Source: SLQH01 sp964612995 (lineage in GTDB: Bacteria > Planctomycetota > UBA11346). Taken from it: a stretch of 41,763 bases of DNA. Below, piece after piece: positions 23,392 to 31,437 of this stretch (its first letter is position 1; each line of letters begins with the position of its first letter). The position numbers and the translations under genes were made by a program. The notes under the pieces are model-generated. The model made no database searches. It was not told where the DNA came from and saw nothing but the letters and a program-made list of their open reading frames with translations. Where the stretch lies: the NCBI GenBank assembly GCA_964612995.1, contig CAZTGE010000020.1:1-41763 (forward strand), in the 5' to 3' direction.

Positions 23392-24863
23392 TGTTCCGCC
23401 CTCTCCGCCGCCTCCTCTCCGGGATGACCCGGAACGATCCGGCTCCCCGGCGGCACGTTCGCGCGGCCCCACGGCGCGTGGTGCGGGCTCGCTACGACGC
23501 GGCCCAGCACAGCGACAACAGCCGGCGGCATTGGGCGATGGCCGATGGGCTCTCCGCGCGCGCCGCCAACTCGTCCGAGGTGCGGCGGGTGCTACGCAAC
23601 CGTAGCCGCTACGAGGTTGCCAACAATTCCTACGCCAAGGGCATCGTGCTGACGCTCGCCAACGATGTCATCGGCACGGGGCCGCGTTTGCAGATGCTCG
23701 GGCTCTCGGCCGCCGACAACCATCGCATCGAGCGGGAGTTCGCCACCTGGGCCCGGGCGGTCGGCCTGGCCGACAAGCTGCGCACCCTGCGCATCGCCCG
23801 GGCCCAGGATGGGGAATCTTTCGGGATTCTGACTGATAATCCTGTGCTGCCGAGCCGCGTCACCTTGGACTTGCGGCTGATCGAGGCCGAACAGGTGACC
23901 ACGCCCAATCTGGTGGCGCTGCGCGAGGAGCGTGGCGTCGACGGGCTGCGCTTCGATCGTTGGGGCAATGTGGTCGAGTACCACGTCCTGCGCGACCACC
24001 CCGGCGGGCGCATGCTCCGCATCGGCGGCGACTTCGACCGCCTGCCGGCTGCGGCGATGATCCACGACTACCGCAGTGAGCGTCCGGGTCAGGCCCGTGG
24101 CATTCCCGAGATCACGCCGGCCCTACCGCTTTTCGCCATGCTGCGCGACTACTCGCTCGCGACCCTCGATGCAGCAAAGGCAGCGGCCTACTTCGCGGGA
24201 ATTCTATACACGGATGCACCAGCAAATGGTGAGGCCGAAGACGTCGAGCCGATGGATGTCATCGAACTCGAACGCAACATGCTGATGACCATGCCCGGCG
24301 GTTGGAAGCTGGGCCAGGTGAAGGCGGAGCATCCGTCCGCGACCTATGCGGAATTCAAACGTGAAGTTCTGAACGAGATCGCCCGTTGCCTGAACATGCC
24401 GTTCAACATCGCGGCCGGGAATTCCAGCGGCTACAACTACGCCTCGGGCCGGCTCGATCACCAGACCTACTTCAAAGCGGTCCGCGTTGATCAGGCCCAC
24501 ATCGAACAGGTGATCCTCGACCGCATCTTCGCGGCTTGGGTCCGTGAAGCGGTGCTCATCGAGGGCTATCTACCGCAGCGCCTGCGCCTGACCTCCACCG
24601 ATTGGTCGCACCAGTGGTTCTGGGATGGCAACGAGCACGTCGATCCGGCGAAGGAAGCGAATGCTCAGGCGACGCGCCTTGCCAACCACACCACCACCCT
24701 GGCCGACGAATACGCCAAGCGCGGGCAGGACTGGGAAACCCAGTTGCGCCAGATCGCCAAGGAACGCGCGCTGATGGATGAGCTCGGCCTGTCTCCGGCA
24801 GACGCACAGCCGACCAGCGAACCTGAAGAAGTCGAAGAAGAGGAGCCTGCGCATGCCCGGTAG
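23391..24863 (+). CDS. phage portal protein, lambda gpB family
   Basis: 490 residues. After a basic N-terminus come the typical segments NSYAKGIVLTLANDVIGTG, LRIARAQDGESFGIL, LRLIEAEQV, a clip-like region (YHVLRDHPGG), the helical core with YSLATLDAAKAAAYFAGIL, and NMPFNIAAGNSSGYNYASGR. These match lambda-family portals, which form the dodecameric ring through which DNA enters and to which the connector binds. The C-terminal ~30 residues are Glu/Pro-rich and overlap the next gene by 11 nt, so translation is coupled to the protease-capsid protein. Confidence 0.93.
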   Translation: MFRPLRRLLSGMTRNDPAPRRHVRAAPRRVVRARYDAAQHSDNSRRHWAMADGLSARAANSSEVRRVLRNRSRYEVANNSYAKGIVLTLANDVIGTGPRLQMLGLSAADNHRIEREFATWARAVGLADKLRTLRIARAQDGESFGILTDNPVLPSRVTLDLRLIEAEQVTTPNLVALREERGVDGLRFDRWGNVVEYHVLRDHPGGRMLRIGGDFDRLPAAAMIHDYRSERPGQARGIPEITPALPLFAMLRDYSLATLDAAKAAAYFAGILYTDAPANGEAEDVEPMDVIELERNMLMTMPGGWKLGQVKAEHPSATYAEFKREVLNEIARCLNMPFNIAAGNSSGYNYASGRLDHQTYFKAVRVDQAHIEQVILDRIFAAWVREAVLIEGYLPQRLRLTSTDWSHQWFWDGNEHVDPAKEANAQATRLANHTTTLADEYAKRGQDWETQLRQIAKERALMDELGLSPADAQPTSEPEEVEEEEPAHAR

Positions 24864-26919
24864 CATGATCCGTTTCATCACGGCAGTCGCCGACTGGGAA
24901 CCCATCGCCGCTGCCGAAGGCGAGGAGCAGGTCAGCAGTCTGCGCCGCTTCGCCATGACCGCCTACACCGGCGGGCCGATGGTCGTCGGTGGCTGGGAGT
25001 ACCCGGTCGTGGTCGATCTGGCCGGCCTGAAGGTCAGCGCCAAGCCGCGGCCGATCCTCAAGGATCACAACGCCGCGCTCATCGTCGGCCACACCGACGC
25101 CATCACCAAGACCGACGGCAAGCTGGCCGTCACCGGCGCGATCTCGGGCGCGGGCCGCGTGGCCCAGGAGGTCGTCGCCGCGGCCGACAACGGTTTCCCC
25201 TGGCAGGCCTCCATCGGCGCCGTGGTGCGGAAAGCTGTGTTCGTGCCCCAGGGCAAGACCGCCCGTGCCAACGGGCGCGACATCCAAGGCCCGGCTTACA
25301 TCGCCCGCGCATCCACCCTCGGCGAGGTCAGCTTCGTTGCTCTCGGCGCCGACGACGACACCGAAGCGCACGTCATCGCCGCCACCAATTCTCACACCCA
25401 TTCCTCTCTGGAGATCGTCCCTATGGACTTCGAATCCTGGATTCAAGCGCAGGGCTTCGTCCTCGCTGACCTTTCCGAAACCCAGACCGCCAACCTGCGC
25501 GCGCTCTTCGATGCGAGCCAGAATGCTGGCGACGATGACACCCAGGATCCGTCCGACGACGACGATGCCGGTGACCACGACGACGGCACCGCCGATCCCG
25601 TCCAGGCCATGCGCACCGCCGCTGCTGGCGAGGCCGAACGCATCGCCTCCATCCGCACCTTGTGCGCTGGCAAGCATGCCGGCATCGAGGCCAAGGCCAT
25701 CCGCGAGGGCTGGGATTCCACCAAGACCGAGCTGGAAATCCTGCGCGCCGATCGGCCCCAGGCCCCGGCCGTCCACAGCCACGACAGTTCCGGCGCCACC
25801 GGCGGCGTGCTCGAAGCGGCCTGCGTGCTCTCGGCCAAGCTGGCCAAACCCGAGGACCACTGCGACGAGAAGGATCTCGACGCGGCGGCCAAGCAGTTCC
25901 GCGGCGGCATCGGTCTGCAGGAACTGATCCTCGAAGCGGCCTGGGCCAACGGCTACACCGGTCGCAATTTCCGTGACACCCGTGCCATCCTTCGCGCTGC
26001 CTTCGCTGCGCCGGTGGCGGCCTCGGGCTTCAGCACCATCGACCTCGGCGGGATTCTCTCCAACGTCGCCAACAAGTTCTTGCTGGAGGGTTTCTTCGCC
26101 GTCGAGCGGGTGTGGCGCAACGTCACCGCGGTGCGTTCGGTCTCGGACTTCAAGACCGTCACCAGTTACCGCCTGGTGGGCGCCAATCAGTACGAACTGG
26201 TGGCCCCCGGTGGCGAGCTCAAGCACGGCAAGCTGGGCGAGGAAAGCTACAGCAACAAGGCCGACACCCACGGCCTGATGCTGGCCATCGATCGGCGGGA
26301 CATCATCAACGACGACCTTGGTGCCATCACCGCCGTGCCGCGCATGCTCGGCCGCGGTTCGGGCCTGAAGATCAACGATGTGTTCTGGTCGACCTTCCTG
26401 AAGAACGCCGCGTTCTTCGCCGCCGCCAACAAAAACTACCTGACCGGTGCCGACACCGCGCTGTCCATCGACGGGCTCACCAAGGCCGAGACTGCGTTCA
26501 TGGAGCAGGTCGATCCCGACGGCAAGCCGCTGGGTGCCATGCCCGCTCTTGTCCTGGTGCCGCCGGCGCTCTCCGCGATCGCCAGCCAGCTCAACAAGTC
26601 GATGGAACTGCGCGACACCTCGTCCAACGCCAAGTACCCGGTGGCCAACCCCCACCAAGGCAAGTTCCGCGCCGAGGTCAGCCGCTACCTCAGCAACAGC
26701 CAGTACGAGGGCGCCAGCGGCAAGGCCTGGTATCTGCTCGCCGACCCGGCCGACCTGCCGGTGATCGAGACCGCCTTCCTCAATGGCCAGGAAGCTCCGG
26801 TGATCGAGACCGCCGACGCCGACTTCTACGTGCTGGGCATCCAGATGCGCGGCTACCACGACTTCGGCGTGGCCCTGCAGGAGCCCCGCGGCGGCGTGAA
26901 GAGCAAGGGCGAGGCCTGA
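24853..26919 (+). CDS. prohead protease-major capsid fusion (Mu type)
   Basis: 688 residues from ATG 24853, with GAGGAG 7 nt upstream. Residues ~1-175 are a prohead protease (His72 in LKDHNAAL and Ser120 in WQASIGA as candidate catalytic residues). Residues ~191-310 form a scaffold-like segment with a very acidic run (about 218-245), and ~310-688 are a Mu gpT-like major capsid protein. The protease would cleave scaffold and itself during maturation. An internal ATG at 25423 (Met191), preceded by GGAG 9 nt upstream, could make scaffold-capsid protein without protease, as nested genes do in other phages. The stop is immediately followed by a short mobile element. Confidence 0.92.
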   Translation: MPGSMIRFITAVADWEPIAAAEGEEQVSSLRRFAMTAYTGGPMVVGGWEYPVVVDLAGLKVSAKPRPILKDHNAALIVGHTDAITKTDGKLAVTGAISGAGRVAQEVVAAADNGFPWQASIGAVVRKAVFVPQGKTARANGRDIQGPAYIARASTLGEVSFVALGADDDTEAHVIAATNSHTHSSLEIVPMDFESWIQAQGFVLADLSETQTANLRALFDASQNAGDDDTQDPSDDDDAGDHDDGTADPVQAMRTAAAGEAERIASIRTLCAGKHAGIEAKAIREGWDSTKTELEILRADRPQAPAVHSHDSSGATGGVLEAACVLSAKLAKPEDHCDEKDLDAAAKQFRGGIGLQELILEAAWANGYTGRNFRDTRAILRAAFAAPVAASGFSTIDLGGILSNVANKFLLEGFFAVERVWRNVTAVRSVSDFKTVTSYRLVGANQYELVAPGGELKHGKLGEESYSNKADTHGLMLAIDRRDIINDDLGAITAVPRMLGRGSGLKINDVFWSTFLKNAAFFAAANKNYLTGADTALSIDGLTKAETAFMEQVDPDGKPLGAMPALVLVPPALSAIASQLNKSMELRDTSSNAKYPVANPHQGKFRAEVSRYLSNSQYEGASGKAWYLLADPADLPVIETAFLNGQEAPVIETADADFYVLGIQMRGYHDFGVALQEPRGGVKSKGEA

Positions 26920-27052
26920 TCAGGCCTCAGGTATGAGGCTTCAGGCTTCAGGGCTGCTCGCATCGGGCGGGCAGCTCACCACTGAAACAACAACCACGTT
27001 CAGAGCGGGCCGACTGAAGCCTGCTACCTGCTACCTGACACCTGAGGACTGA
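26920..27052 (+). mobile_element. CTTCAGG inverted-repeat element, short copy 1
   Basis: 133 bp starting directly at the end of the capsid stop codon. The left arm TCAGGCCTCAGGTATGAGGC continues to CTTCAGGG; the right arm runs ACTGAAGCCTG to CCTGAGGACTGA. The interior (~60 nt) codes for nothing. GAGG of the right arm is 8 nt before the ATG of the DUF2190 gene and is its only visible Shine-Dalgarno. It matches the termini of the full element at 39544-40032, so it is read as an internally deleted, MITE-like form. Confidence 0.8.
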
Positions 27053-27055
27053 CAA

Positions 27056-27388
27056 ATGACCGCAACCTTCATCCATCAGGGCGACGCCATCGATCACGTT
27101 CCCGCCACCGACCTCGACGCCGGGGCGGTGGTGGTGCAGGGCACCCTCGTCGGCATCACCACCCGCTCCATTCCGGCCGGGCACCTCGGCGCACTGCAGC
27201 TGCGCGGTGTGTTCGATCTGCCCCGCGCCACTGGCGGCGTGATCGGTGTCGGCTTCCGCCTGTACTGGGACGAGGCCAACCAGCGCGCCACCACCGATGA
27301 TGACTCCGGTGCCAACGCCTATCTCGGCAAGGCGGTGCGCGAGTCGGGCGATACCGACGCCACCGTCCGCGTCCGCTTGGATCAGTAG
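27056..27388 (+). CDS. DUF2190 family head decoration-like protein
   Basis: 110 residues with the typical DUF2190 course: MTATFIHQGDAIDHVPATDLDAGAVV, VVQGTLVGITTRSIPAGHLGALQL, GVIGVGFRLYWDEANQRAT and a terminal AVRVRLDQ-like strand. Members are small beta-rich capsid proteins (decoration or head-fibre type) found directly downstream of major capsid genes, as here. Translation relies on the mobile element immediately before it, which brings the ribosome-binding site. Confidence 0.85.
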   Translation: MTATFIHQGDAIDHVPATDLDAGAVVVQGTLVGITTRSIPAGHLGALQLRGVFDLPRATGGVIGVGFRLYWDEANQRATTDDDSGANAYLGKAVRESGDTDATVRVRLDQ

Positions 27389-27391
27389 TCC

Positions 27392-27754
27392 GTGGCCGAC
27401 CTGCTTGGCGTCGGCAACGCTTGGCTGGAGAAGATGCGCCGCCGGCATCAGGCGACCCCGGTCTCCTACCGGCAGGGCGACACCACCGCCCAGCTCGATG
27501 CCACCATCGGCCGCACCGTCTTCCGGCTCACGCAACCCATGGCCGGCGTCGAGCGGGTCGAGTCCCGCGACTACTTGATCGCCGCCGATGAGTTCCCGTT
27601 CCCTGAACCCAAACGCGGCGACCGCATCACCGAGAACGGCTTCATCTACGAGGTCATGGCTCCCGGCGGCGAACCCGCCTGGCGCTGGTCAGACCCGGAC
27701 CGCCTCGCCTACCGCATCCACACCAAGCACGTCGGAAAGGAACCGGCCCCATGA
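27392..27754 (+). CDS. putative head-tail joining protein
   Basis: 120 residues starting at GTG 27392, three nt after the preceding stop. A short helical start (LGVGNAWLEKMRRRHQ) leads into beta-strands (PVSYRQGDTTAQLDATIG, then RGDRITENGFIYEVM and WRWSD). The pattern and place (between DUF2190 protein and tail-completion proteins) fit head closure or head-tail joining proteins of siphoviruses. No Shine-Dalgarno is obvious, so it may depend on coupling to the gene before. It overlaps the next gene by ATGA. Confidence 0.65.
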   Translation: MADLLGVGNAWLEKMRRRHQATPVSYRQGDTTAQLDATIGRTVFRLTQPMAGVERVESRDYLIAADEFPFPEPKRGDRITENGFIYEVMAPGGEPAWRWSDPDRLAYRIHTKHVGKEPAP

Positions 27755-28089
27755 TCGAAACCACCGCCAAAGCTGGCATGGCCGTGCTCCTCGCGGCCTC
27801 GGTGCCACCCGCGCCCGACGTGGGTTTGTGGGCGCAATGGGGCCTCGCCGGCTTGGTCGTCGCCTACACCTTGTGGCGCGACGCCACCCGCGAGCGGCGC
27901 ATGGCGATGGCCAACGAGGCTCAGCAGCGGTGGGTCCGCGACACGCTCCTGCGCGCCCTGGAACGCAACACCTCTGCGCTCGAACGCCTGGCGCACTCAG
28001 GCTGCAGGTATGAGGTCTCAGGCTTCAGGGCCGGTCAGCCAGCGTCGTCCGACAACCCTGAAGCCTGCCACCTGAAACCCGGAGCCTGA
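27751..28089 (+). CDS. small membrane protein, C-terminus encoded by mobile element
   Basis: 112 residues. It has one membrane segment (about 27-42, WGLAGLVVAYTLW region) followed by a basic-amphipathic helix (RDATRERRMAMANEAQQRWVR) that may form a coiled coil. Function is unknown; similar small membrane proteins occur in head modules of related phages. From about residue 83 (SGCRYEVSGFRAG onward) the frame runs through the short mobile element at 27997-28089 and stops at its last codon. About 30 residues are therefore element-encoded, and the original stop was probably displaced. Confidence 0.7.
   Translation: MIETTAKAGMAVLLAASVPPAPDVGLWAQWGLAGLVVAYTLWRDATRERRMAMANEAQQRWVRDTLLRALERNTSALERLAHSGCRYEVSGFRAGQPASSDNPEACHLKPGA
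27997..28089 (+). mobile_element. CTTCAGG inverted-repeat element, short copy 2
   Basis: The shortest copy, 93 bp with only ~25 nt between the arms: left TCAGGCTGCAGGTATGAGG to CTTCAGGG, right CCCTGAAGCCTG to GGAGCCTGA. Unlike the others it begins inside the upstream reading frame and supplies its stop. The right arm carries GGAG, 7 nt before the next ATG (28092), in place of the GAGG seen in other copies. Confidence 0.8.
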
Positions 28090-28091
28090 CC

Positions 28092-28520
28092 ATGGCATCG
28101 CTTCCTGAAGTTTCCGCCGCTGTCGCCCAAGTCATCGACGACGCCACCCTGCCGCATCCGGTCACGGTCGAACGCAGCTGGCTACCCATCCACGACCTGG
28201 CCGAGCTGGCCGACACCGTGGTCAGCGTCATGCCCGCCGGGCAGACCACCGAACCCGCCGGCCGCAGCCGCCGCAAGCGGCAGTTCCGGGTCGAGGTCGG
28301 CGTGCAACGCAAGCTGACCACCGACGAGGCCAGCGAGATCGACGACCTGGTCGCGCTCTCCGACGCGGTGGCCGCGCTCTTCGAACGGCAGCGCCTGCCC
28401 GGCCTCGACACCGTCGTCTGGGCGAAGGCCGAGCATCAGCCGGTGGTCGCCCTCGAACACCTCAACGAAATGCGCCAGTTCACCGGCGTGATCCTCCTGA
28501 CCTTCACGGAGTGGGACTGA
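28092..28520 (+). CDS. tail completion / head-tail component
   Basis: 142 residues with alternating helices and strands (VIDDATLPHPVTVERSW, KRQFRVEVGVQRKLT, LDTVVWAKAEHQPVV, FTGVILLTFTEWD). The course and location, before the tail tube genes and after the connector genes, resemble tail-terminator or tail-completion proteins of lambda-like and Mu-like phages. The assignment is by pattern and synteny. Its ribosome-binding site comes from the preceding element (GGAG). Confidence 0.65.
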   Translation: MASLPEVSAAVAQVIDDATLPHPVTVERSWLPIHDLAELADTVVSVMPAGQTTEPAGRSRRKRQFRVEVGVQRKLTTDEASEIDDLVALSDAVAALFERQRLPGLDTVVWAKAEHQPVVALEHLNEMRQFTGVILLTFTEWD

Positions 28521-28521
28521 C

Positions 28522-28785
28522 ATGGCCAACAACGTCATCATGCGCGCTCTGACCCTGGGCACCGAATTCCAGCCGCTTTCCGAGAAGGATGTGGAGGTCG
28601 CCACCATCGACCTGTCCGCGCCGCCCAGCAACGCGGGGCCGGTTCTGTTCCTCGGCGACGACGGCAACGAGGTGCCGTGGATCCCCGGCGAATACCACAC
28701 CCTGGTGCGTGTGAATCTGGCCGAGATCCAGGTCAAGGCGCAGAACGCTGGCGACCTGGTCACCATCGTCGGGGGCAGCTGGTAA
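28522..28785 (+). CDS. small beta-rich virion protein
   Basis: 87 residues, not recognised. It is predicted to be mostly beta-strand (VEVATIDLSAPPS, GPVLFLGDDGNEVPW, HTLVRVNLAEIQVKA, LVTIVGGSW), like a small structural or fibre-adaptor protein. It lies one nt after the preceding stop and shares a TAATG junction with the collagen-like fibre gene, so it may be its attachment partner. Confidence 0.7.
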   Translation: MANNVIMRALTLGTEFQPLSEKDVEVATIDLSAPPSNAGPVLFLGDDGNEVPWIPGEYHTLVRVNLAEIQVKAQNAGDLVTIVGGSW

Positions 28786-30389
28786 TGCCCTACTTCCCCG
28801 GAGCAGGTGGTGTCGGTGGTGCTGTGCCCGGCGGCGACGAAGGCGCGGTGCAGTACCGTGCGGGCGCGGCCTTCGCCGGCCATGCTGGGCTGCACTACGA
28901 CCCGGCCACCAGAACACTGCGCATCGGCGCTTGCTCGATCACCACGCAGATCGTCAGCGGCAATGCCTCGATCGCGGTGGGCGAGAACGTCGGCACCAAC
29001 CAGGCCAACACGGTCATCGTCGGCCGGGGCATGACCGCCAACGTCGCCAACGCGATCATCCTCACCAACGGTGGCACGCCGCCGACGCAGCAGGACTGCA
29101 TTGTCATCGGCCGTCCTTCCATCGCCGGAGGCGCGAAATCTCTCCACATCGGCCGCACCGGCGGTTGTTCGGGCGACAACGGCGTGTCGATCGGCTTCGA
29201 TGCCCGCTGCACCCACGCCCGTGCCGTGGCTGTCGGAGACGGCGCCAGGTCGTCGGCCAACAACCGCGCCACCTTCGGCAGCACCGAAAAGCCGCTGGAG
29301 GTCGAGGCCACCAGCCATCTGCGGGCGAAAGGGGCAGTGATCGGCGGCGGGGCCGAGCCGGCGGACGCCAGTCTGGAGACCGGGCAATTCGCCGCCTGGT
29401 TCGATGAGCTGGCCGACCACATGCGCTTCAAAGGGAAGCGCGGCGACGGCAGCGTGGGCGAGGTCATCGTCGCTGGTCCCCAGGGACCGCAGGGCGAGAG
29501 GGGGGCGGTCGGTCCAGCCGGACCCCGGGGTGAGACCGGACGGGTCGGTCCCCAGGGCGACCCCGGTCTTCTTGGTCCCGTAGGGCCCGAAGGCCCACGA
29601 GGAGCGACGGGGCCCGAAGGCCCGGCCGGTCCTCAAGGCCTCCGGGGTGAGACCGGACCGGTCGGTCCCCAGGGCGATCCCGGCCCGATGGGTCCCCAGG
29701 GCCCTGTCGGCCCTCAGGGCGATACGGGGCCGGCAGGTCCCGAGGGCGTCCAGGGCCCCCAGGGCGAGAGGGGTCCGGTCGGTCCCCCAGGAGATGCCGG
29801 CCCGGTTGGTCCACAGGGTCCGGCTGGTCCTCAGGGCGAGGCGGGGCCGGCAGGGCCCGAGGGTCCACGGGGTCCCCAAGGTGATCCAGGCCCGATGGGT
29901 CCGCAGGGCCCAGCCGGTTCTCGGGGCGATGCCGGGCCGGTTGGTCCCGAGGGTCCGCAGGGGGTCCAGGGCGACTCCGGTCCCGCTGGTCCTGCCGGCT
30001 CCCAGGGCCCGCAGGGGGCCACCGGTCCCCGAGGGCCGACCGGTCCCCAGGGCCCGGAAGGTCCACAGGGTCCGCCCGGCGTGTTCGCCAACGCCGCCGA
30101 CCGCGTCCTCGACGGCTCAATCGACCATCCGGAGTTGTTCACCTGTCGCAGCGGCGAGAGCTACCTCGTGATGGTGAACAACCTCAGCAACAGCGCCGAC
30201 TACTTCGCACTCGCTCTGGTCTCGCGCGGCACGCTCAGCGGCGACAACGTGATCAGGTTCGCCGGCGACTCGGGCGGGCTGGTCCACATCTCCACCAACG
30301 GCGCCGGCGGTTGCGTGCCCTATGCCACCGGTGCTGCCAGCGGTCTCACTTACCGCGCCTTCTGGATCAAGATGGAGGCCCCGGCGTGA
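28785..30389 (+). CDS. collagen-like phage fibre protein
   Basis: 534 residues. Residues ~40-200 have turns like the YadA-head repeat (ASIAVGENVGTNQANTVIVG, GVSIGFDARCT, AVAVGDGARSS), a trimeric beta-roll arrangement. From ~230 to ~430 there are about 66 Gly-X-Y triplets, mostly GPQ/GPA/GET-type, the collagen triple-helix pattern. The last ~100 residues form a compact domain without repeat, likely the trimerisation or receptor-binding cap. Such proteins are found as head or tail fibres of phages and as host-contact proteins. It follows the TAATG junction of the small beta protein and overlaps the morphogenesis gene by 4 nt. Confidence 0.88.
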   Translation: MPYFPGAGGVGGAVPGGDEGAVQYRAGAAFAGHAGLHYDPATRTLRIGACSITTQIVSGNASIAVGENVGTNQANTVIVGRGMTANVANAIILTNGGTPPTQQDCIVIGRPSIAGGAKSLHIGRTGGCSGDNGVSIGFDARCTHARAVAVGDGARSSANNRATFGSTEKPLEVEATSHLRAKGAVIGGGAEPADASLETGQFAAWFDELADHMRFKGKRGDGSVGEVIVAGPQGPQGERGAVGPAGPRGETGRVGPQGDPGLLGPVGPEGPRGATGPEGPAGPQGLRGETGPVGPQGDPGPMGPQGPVGPQGDTGPAGPEGVQGPQGERGPVGPPGDAGPVGPQGPAGPQGEAGPAGPEGPRGPQGDPGPMGPQGPAGSRGDAGPVGPEGPQGVQGDSGPAGPAGSQGPQGATGPRGPTGPQGPEGPQGPPGVFANAADRVLDGSIDHPELFTCRSGESYLVMVNNLSNSADYFALALVSRGTLSGDNVIRFAGDSGGLVHISTNGAGGCVPYATGAASGLTYRAFWIKMEAPA

Positions 30390-30778
30390 TCACCATGCGC
30401 AGCCGTTCCCGCTTTCAGGCCCGCGACCTACAACGCCGCGCCCGTCACGGCAACTTCCAGGCGATGGGCCACGCCGCCGCCGCGATCCGGCTCACCGCTC
30501 GGCGCAGCATCCGCCGTCGCCAGAAACCATCGCGGCCCGGCGATCCGCCGCACACCCGCAAGGGCCAGCTGCGCCGTGCCATCATCTACCACGTCGACCG
30601 GCAGCGGCAGCGCGCCGTGATCGGTCCGGCCTACACAGGCGTCGGCCGCAGCGCCATCTCCCACGAATTCGGCGGTCACTACCGCCGCGAACGTTTCCCC
30701 CGCCGAGCCTTCATGGGGCCGGCCCTCGAAAGAAACCGCGATCGCCTGCCGCAACACTGGCGGGCCAGCATCCGCTGA
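30386..30778 (+). CDS. HK97 gp10-like tail morphogenesis protein
   Basis: 130 residues from GTG 30386, which has GGAGG 7 nt upstream and overlaps the fibre stop; ATG 30395 is an alternative. It is highly basic. The region HTRKGQLRRAIIYHVDRQR followed by RAVIGPAYTGVGRSAISHEFGG and FPRRAFMGPALERN matches the conserved core of gp10-like phage morphogenesis proteins, which act at the head-tail joint or tail assembly. The stop is followed one nt later by a short mobile element. Confidence 0.8.
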   Translation: MITMRSRSRFQARDLQRRARHGNFQAMGHAAAAIRLTARRSIRRRQKPSRPGDPPHTRKGQLRRAIIYHVDRQRQRAVIGPAYTGVGRSAISHEFGGHYRRERFPRRAFMGPALERNRDRLPQHWRASIR

Positions 30779-30779
30779 A

Positions 30780-30894
30780 TCAGGTTTCAGGCATCAGTCC
30801 TCAGGCTGCAGGGCTGCGCGCTCGAAACCACGAACCATCAACCGCTTCCGCTCGGGGAATTCCTGAAGCCAGAAGCCTGACCCCTGAGGACTGA
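30780..30894 (+). mobile_element. CTTCAGG inverted-repeat element, short copy 3
   Basis: 115 bp. Left arm TCAGGTTTCAGGCATCAGTCC; right arm TCCTGAAGCC, then CCTGACCCCTGAGGACTGA. It shares interior words with copy 4 (GGGCTGCGCGCTCGA and CGCTTCCGCTCGGG), so these two are close relatives. GAGG lies 8 nt before the ATG of the tail tube gene. Confidence 0.8.
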
Positions 30895-30897
30895 CAC

Positions 30898-31317
30898 ATG
30901 GCCATCCGCCTCGGCTTGGAAGCCAAGCTCTACCACGGTGCCGCCGGCGCCACGGCGACGACCGAACTCACCAACGTCAAGGACGTGACCCTCAATCTCG
31001 AAACCGGCGAAGCGGACGTGACCACCCGCGCCGCCCAGGGTTGGCGTGCCACCATCGCCACGCTCAAGGAAGGCTCGGTCGAGTTCGAGATGATCTGGGA
31101 CACCGAGGACGCCGGCTTCACGGCGCTGAAGAACGCCTACTTCAACAATCAGCCAATCGCGCTGGCGATTCTCGACGGCGAGAACGGCAGCGGCTTGGAC
31201 GCCGATTTCTCGATCACCAACTTCACCCGCAGCGAGCCGCTCGAGGAGGCGCTCACCGTGTCGGTCACGGCGAAGCCGACCTACTCTACTCGGCCCCCGG
31301 CCTGGATCGACGGCTGA
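30898..31317 (+). CDS. phage major tail tube protein
   Basis: 139 residues. The order of strands (GLEAKLYHGAAGATATTELTN, KDVTLNLETGEADVTTRA, GWRATIATLKEGSVEFEMIWD) and the terminal ALTVSVTAKPTYSTRPP follow the tail tube fold of siphoviruses. The protein polymerises into the inner tube over which the tape measure sets length. It is bracketed by two short mobile elements, so both its ribosome-binding site and that of the next gene come from inserted sequence. Confidence 0.85.
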   Translation: MAIRLGLEAKLYHGAAGATATTELTNVKDVTLNLETGEADVTTRAAQGWRATIATLKEGSVEFEMIWDTEDAGFTALKNAYFNNQPIALAILDGENGSGLDADFSITNFTRSEPLEEALTVSVTAKPTYSTRPPAWIDG

Positions 31318-31318
31318 T

Positions 31319-31435
31319 TCAGGTTCCAGGTGTCAGGCCTCAGTCTTCAGGGCTGCGCGCTCGACACCTTCCGCATCACCAACGGCTTCCGCTCGGGCAA
31401 ACCCTGACCCCTGAAGCCTGATCCCCGAGGACTGA
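31319..31435 (+). mobile_element. CTTCAGG inverted-repeat element, short copy 4
   Basis: 117 bp beginning one nt after the tail tube stop. Left arm TCAGGTTCCAGGTGTCAGGCC to CTTCAGGG; right arm CCCTGACCCCTGAAGCCTGA to GAGGACTGA. GAGG lies 7 nt before the ATG of the tail chaperone gene. Confidence 0.8.
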
Positions 31436-31437
31436 AC

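Noticed and set aside
24556..26859. Long antisense frame (767 codons) opposite the capsid gene
   Set aside because: It is a high-GC shadow of the strongly recognisable protease-capsid gene.
29473..30080. Repetitive DNA as a tandem-repeat locus or CRISPR
   Set aside because: The repeat follows the Gly-X-Y codon pattern of an open coding frame.
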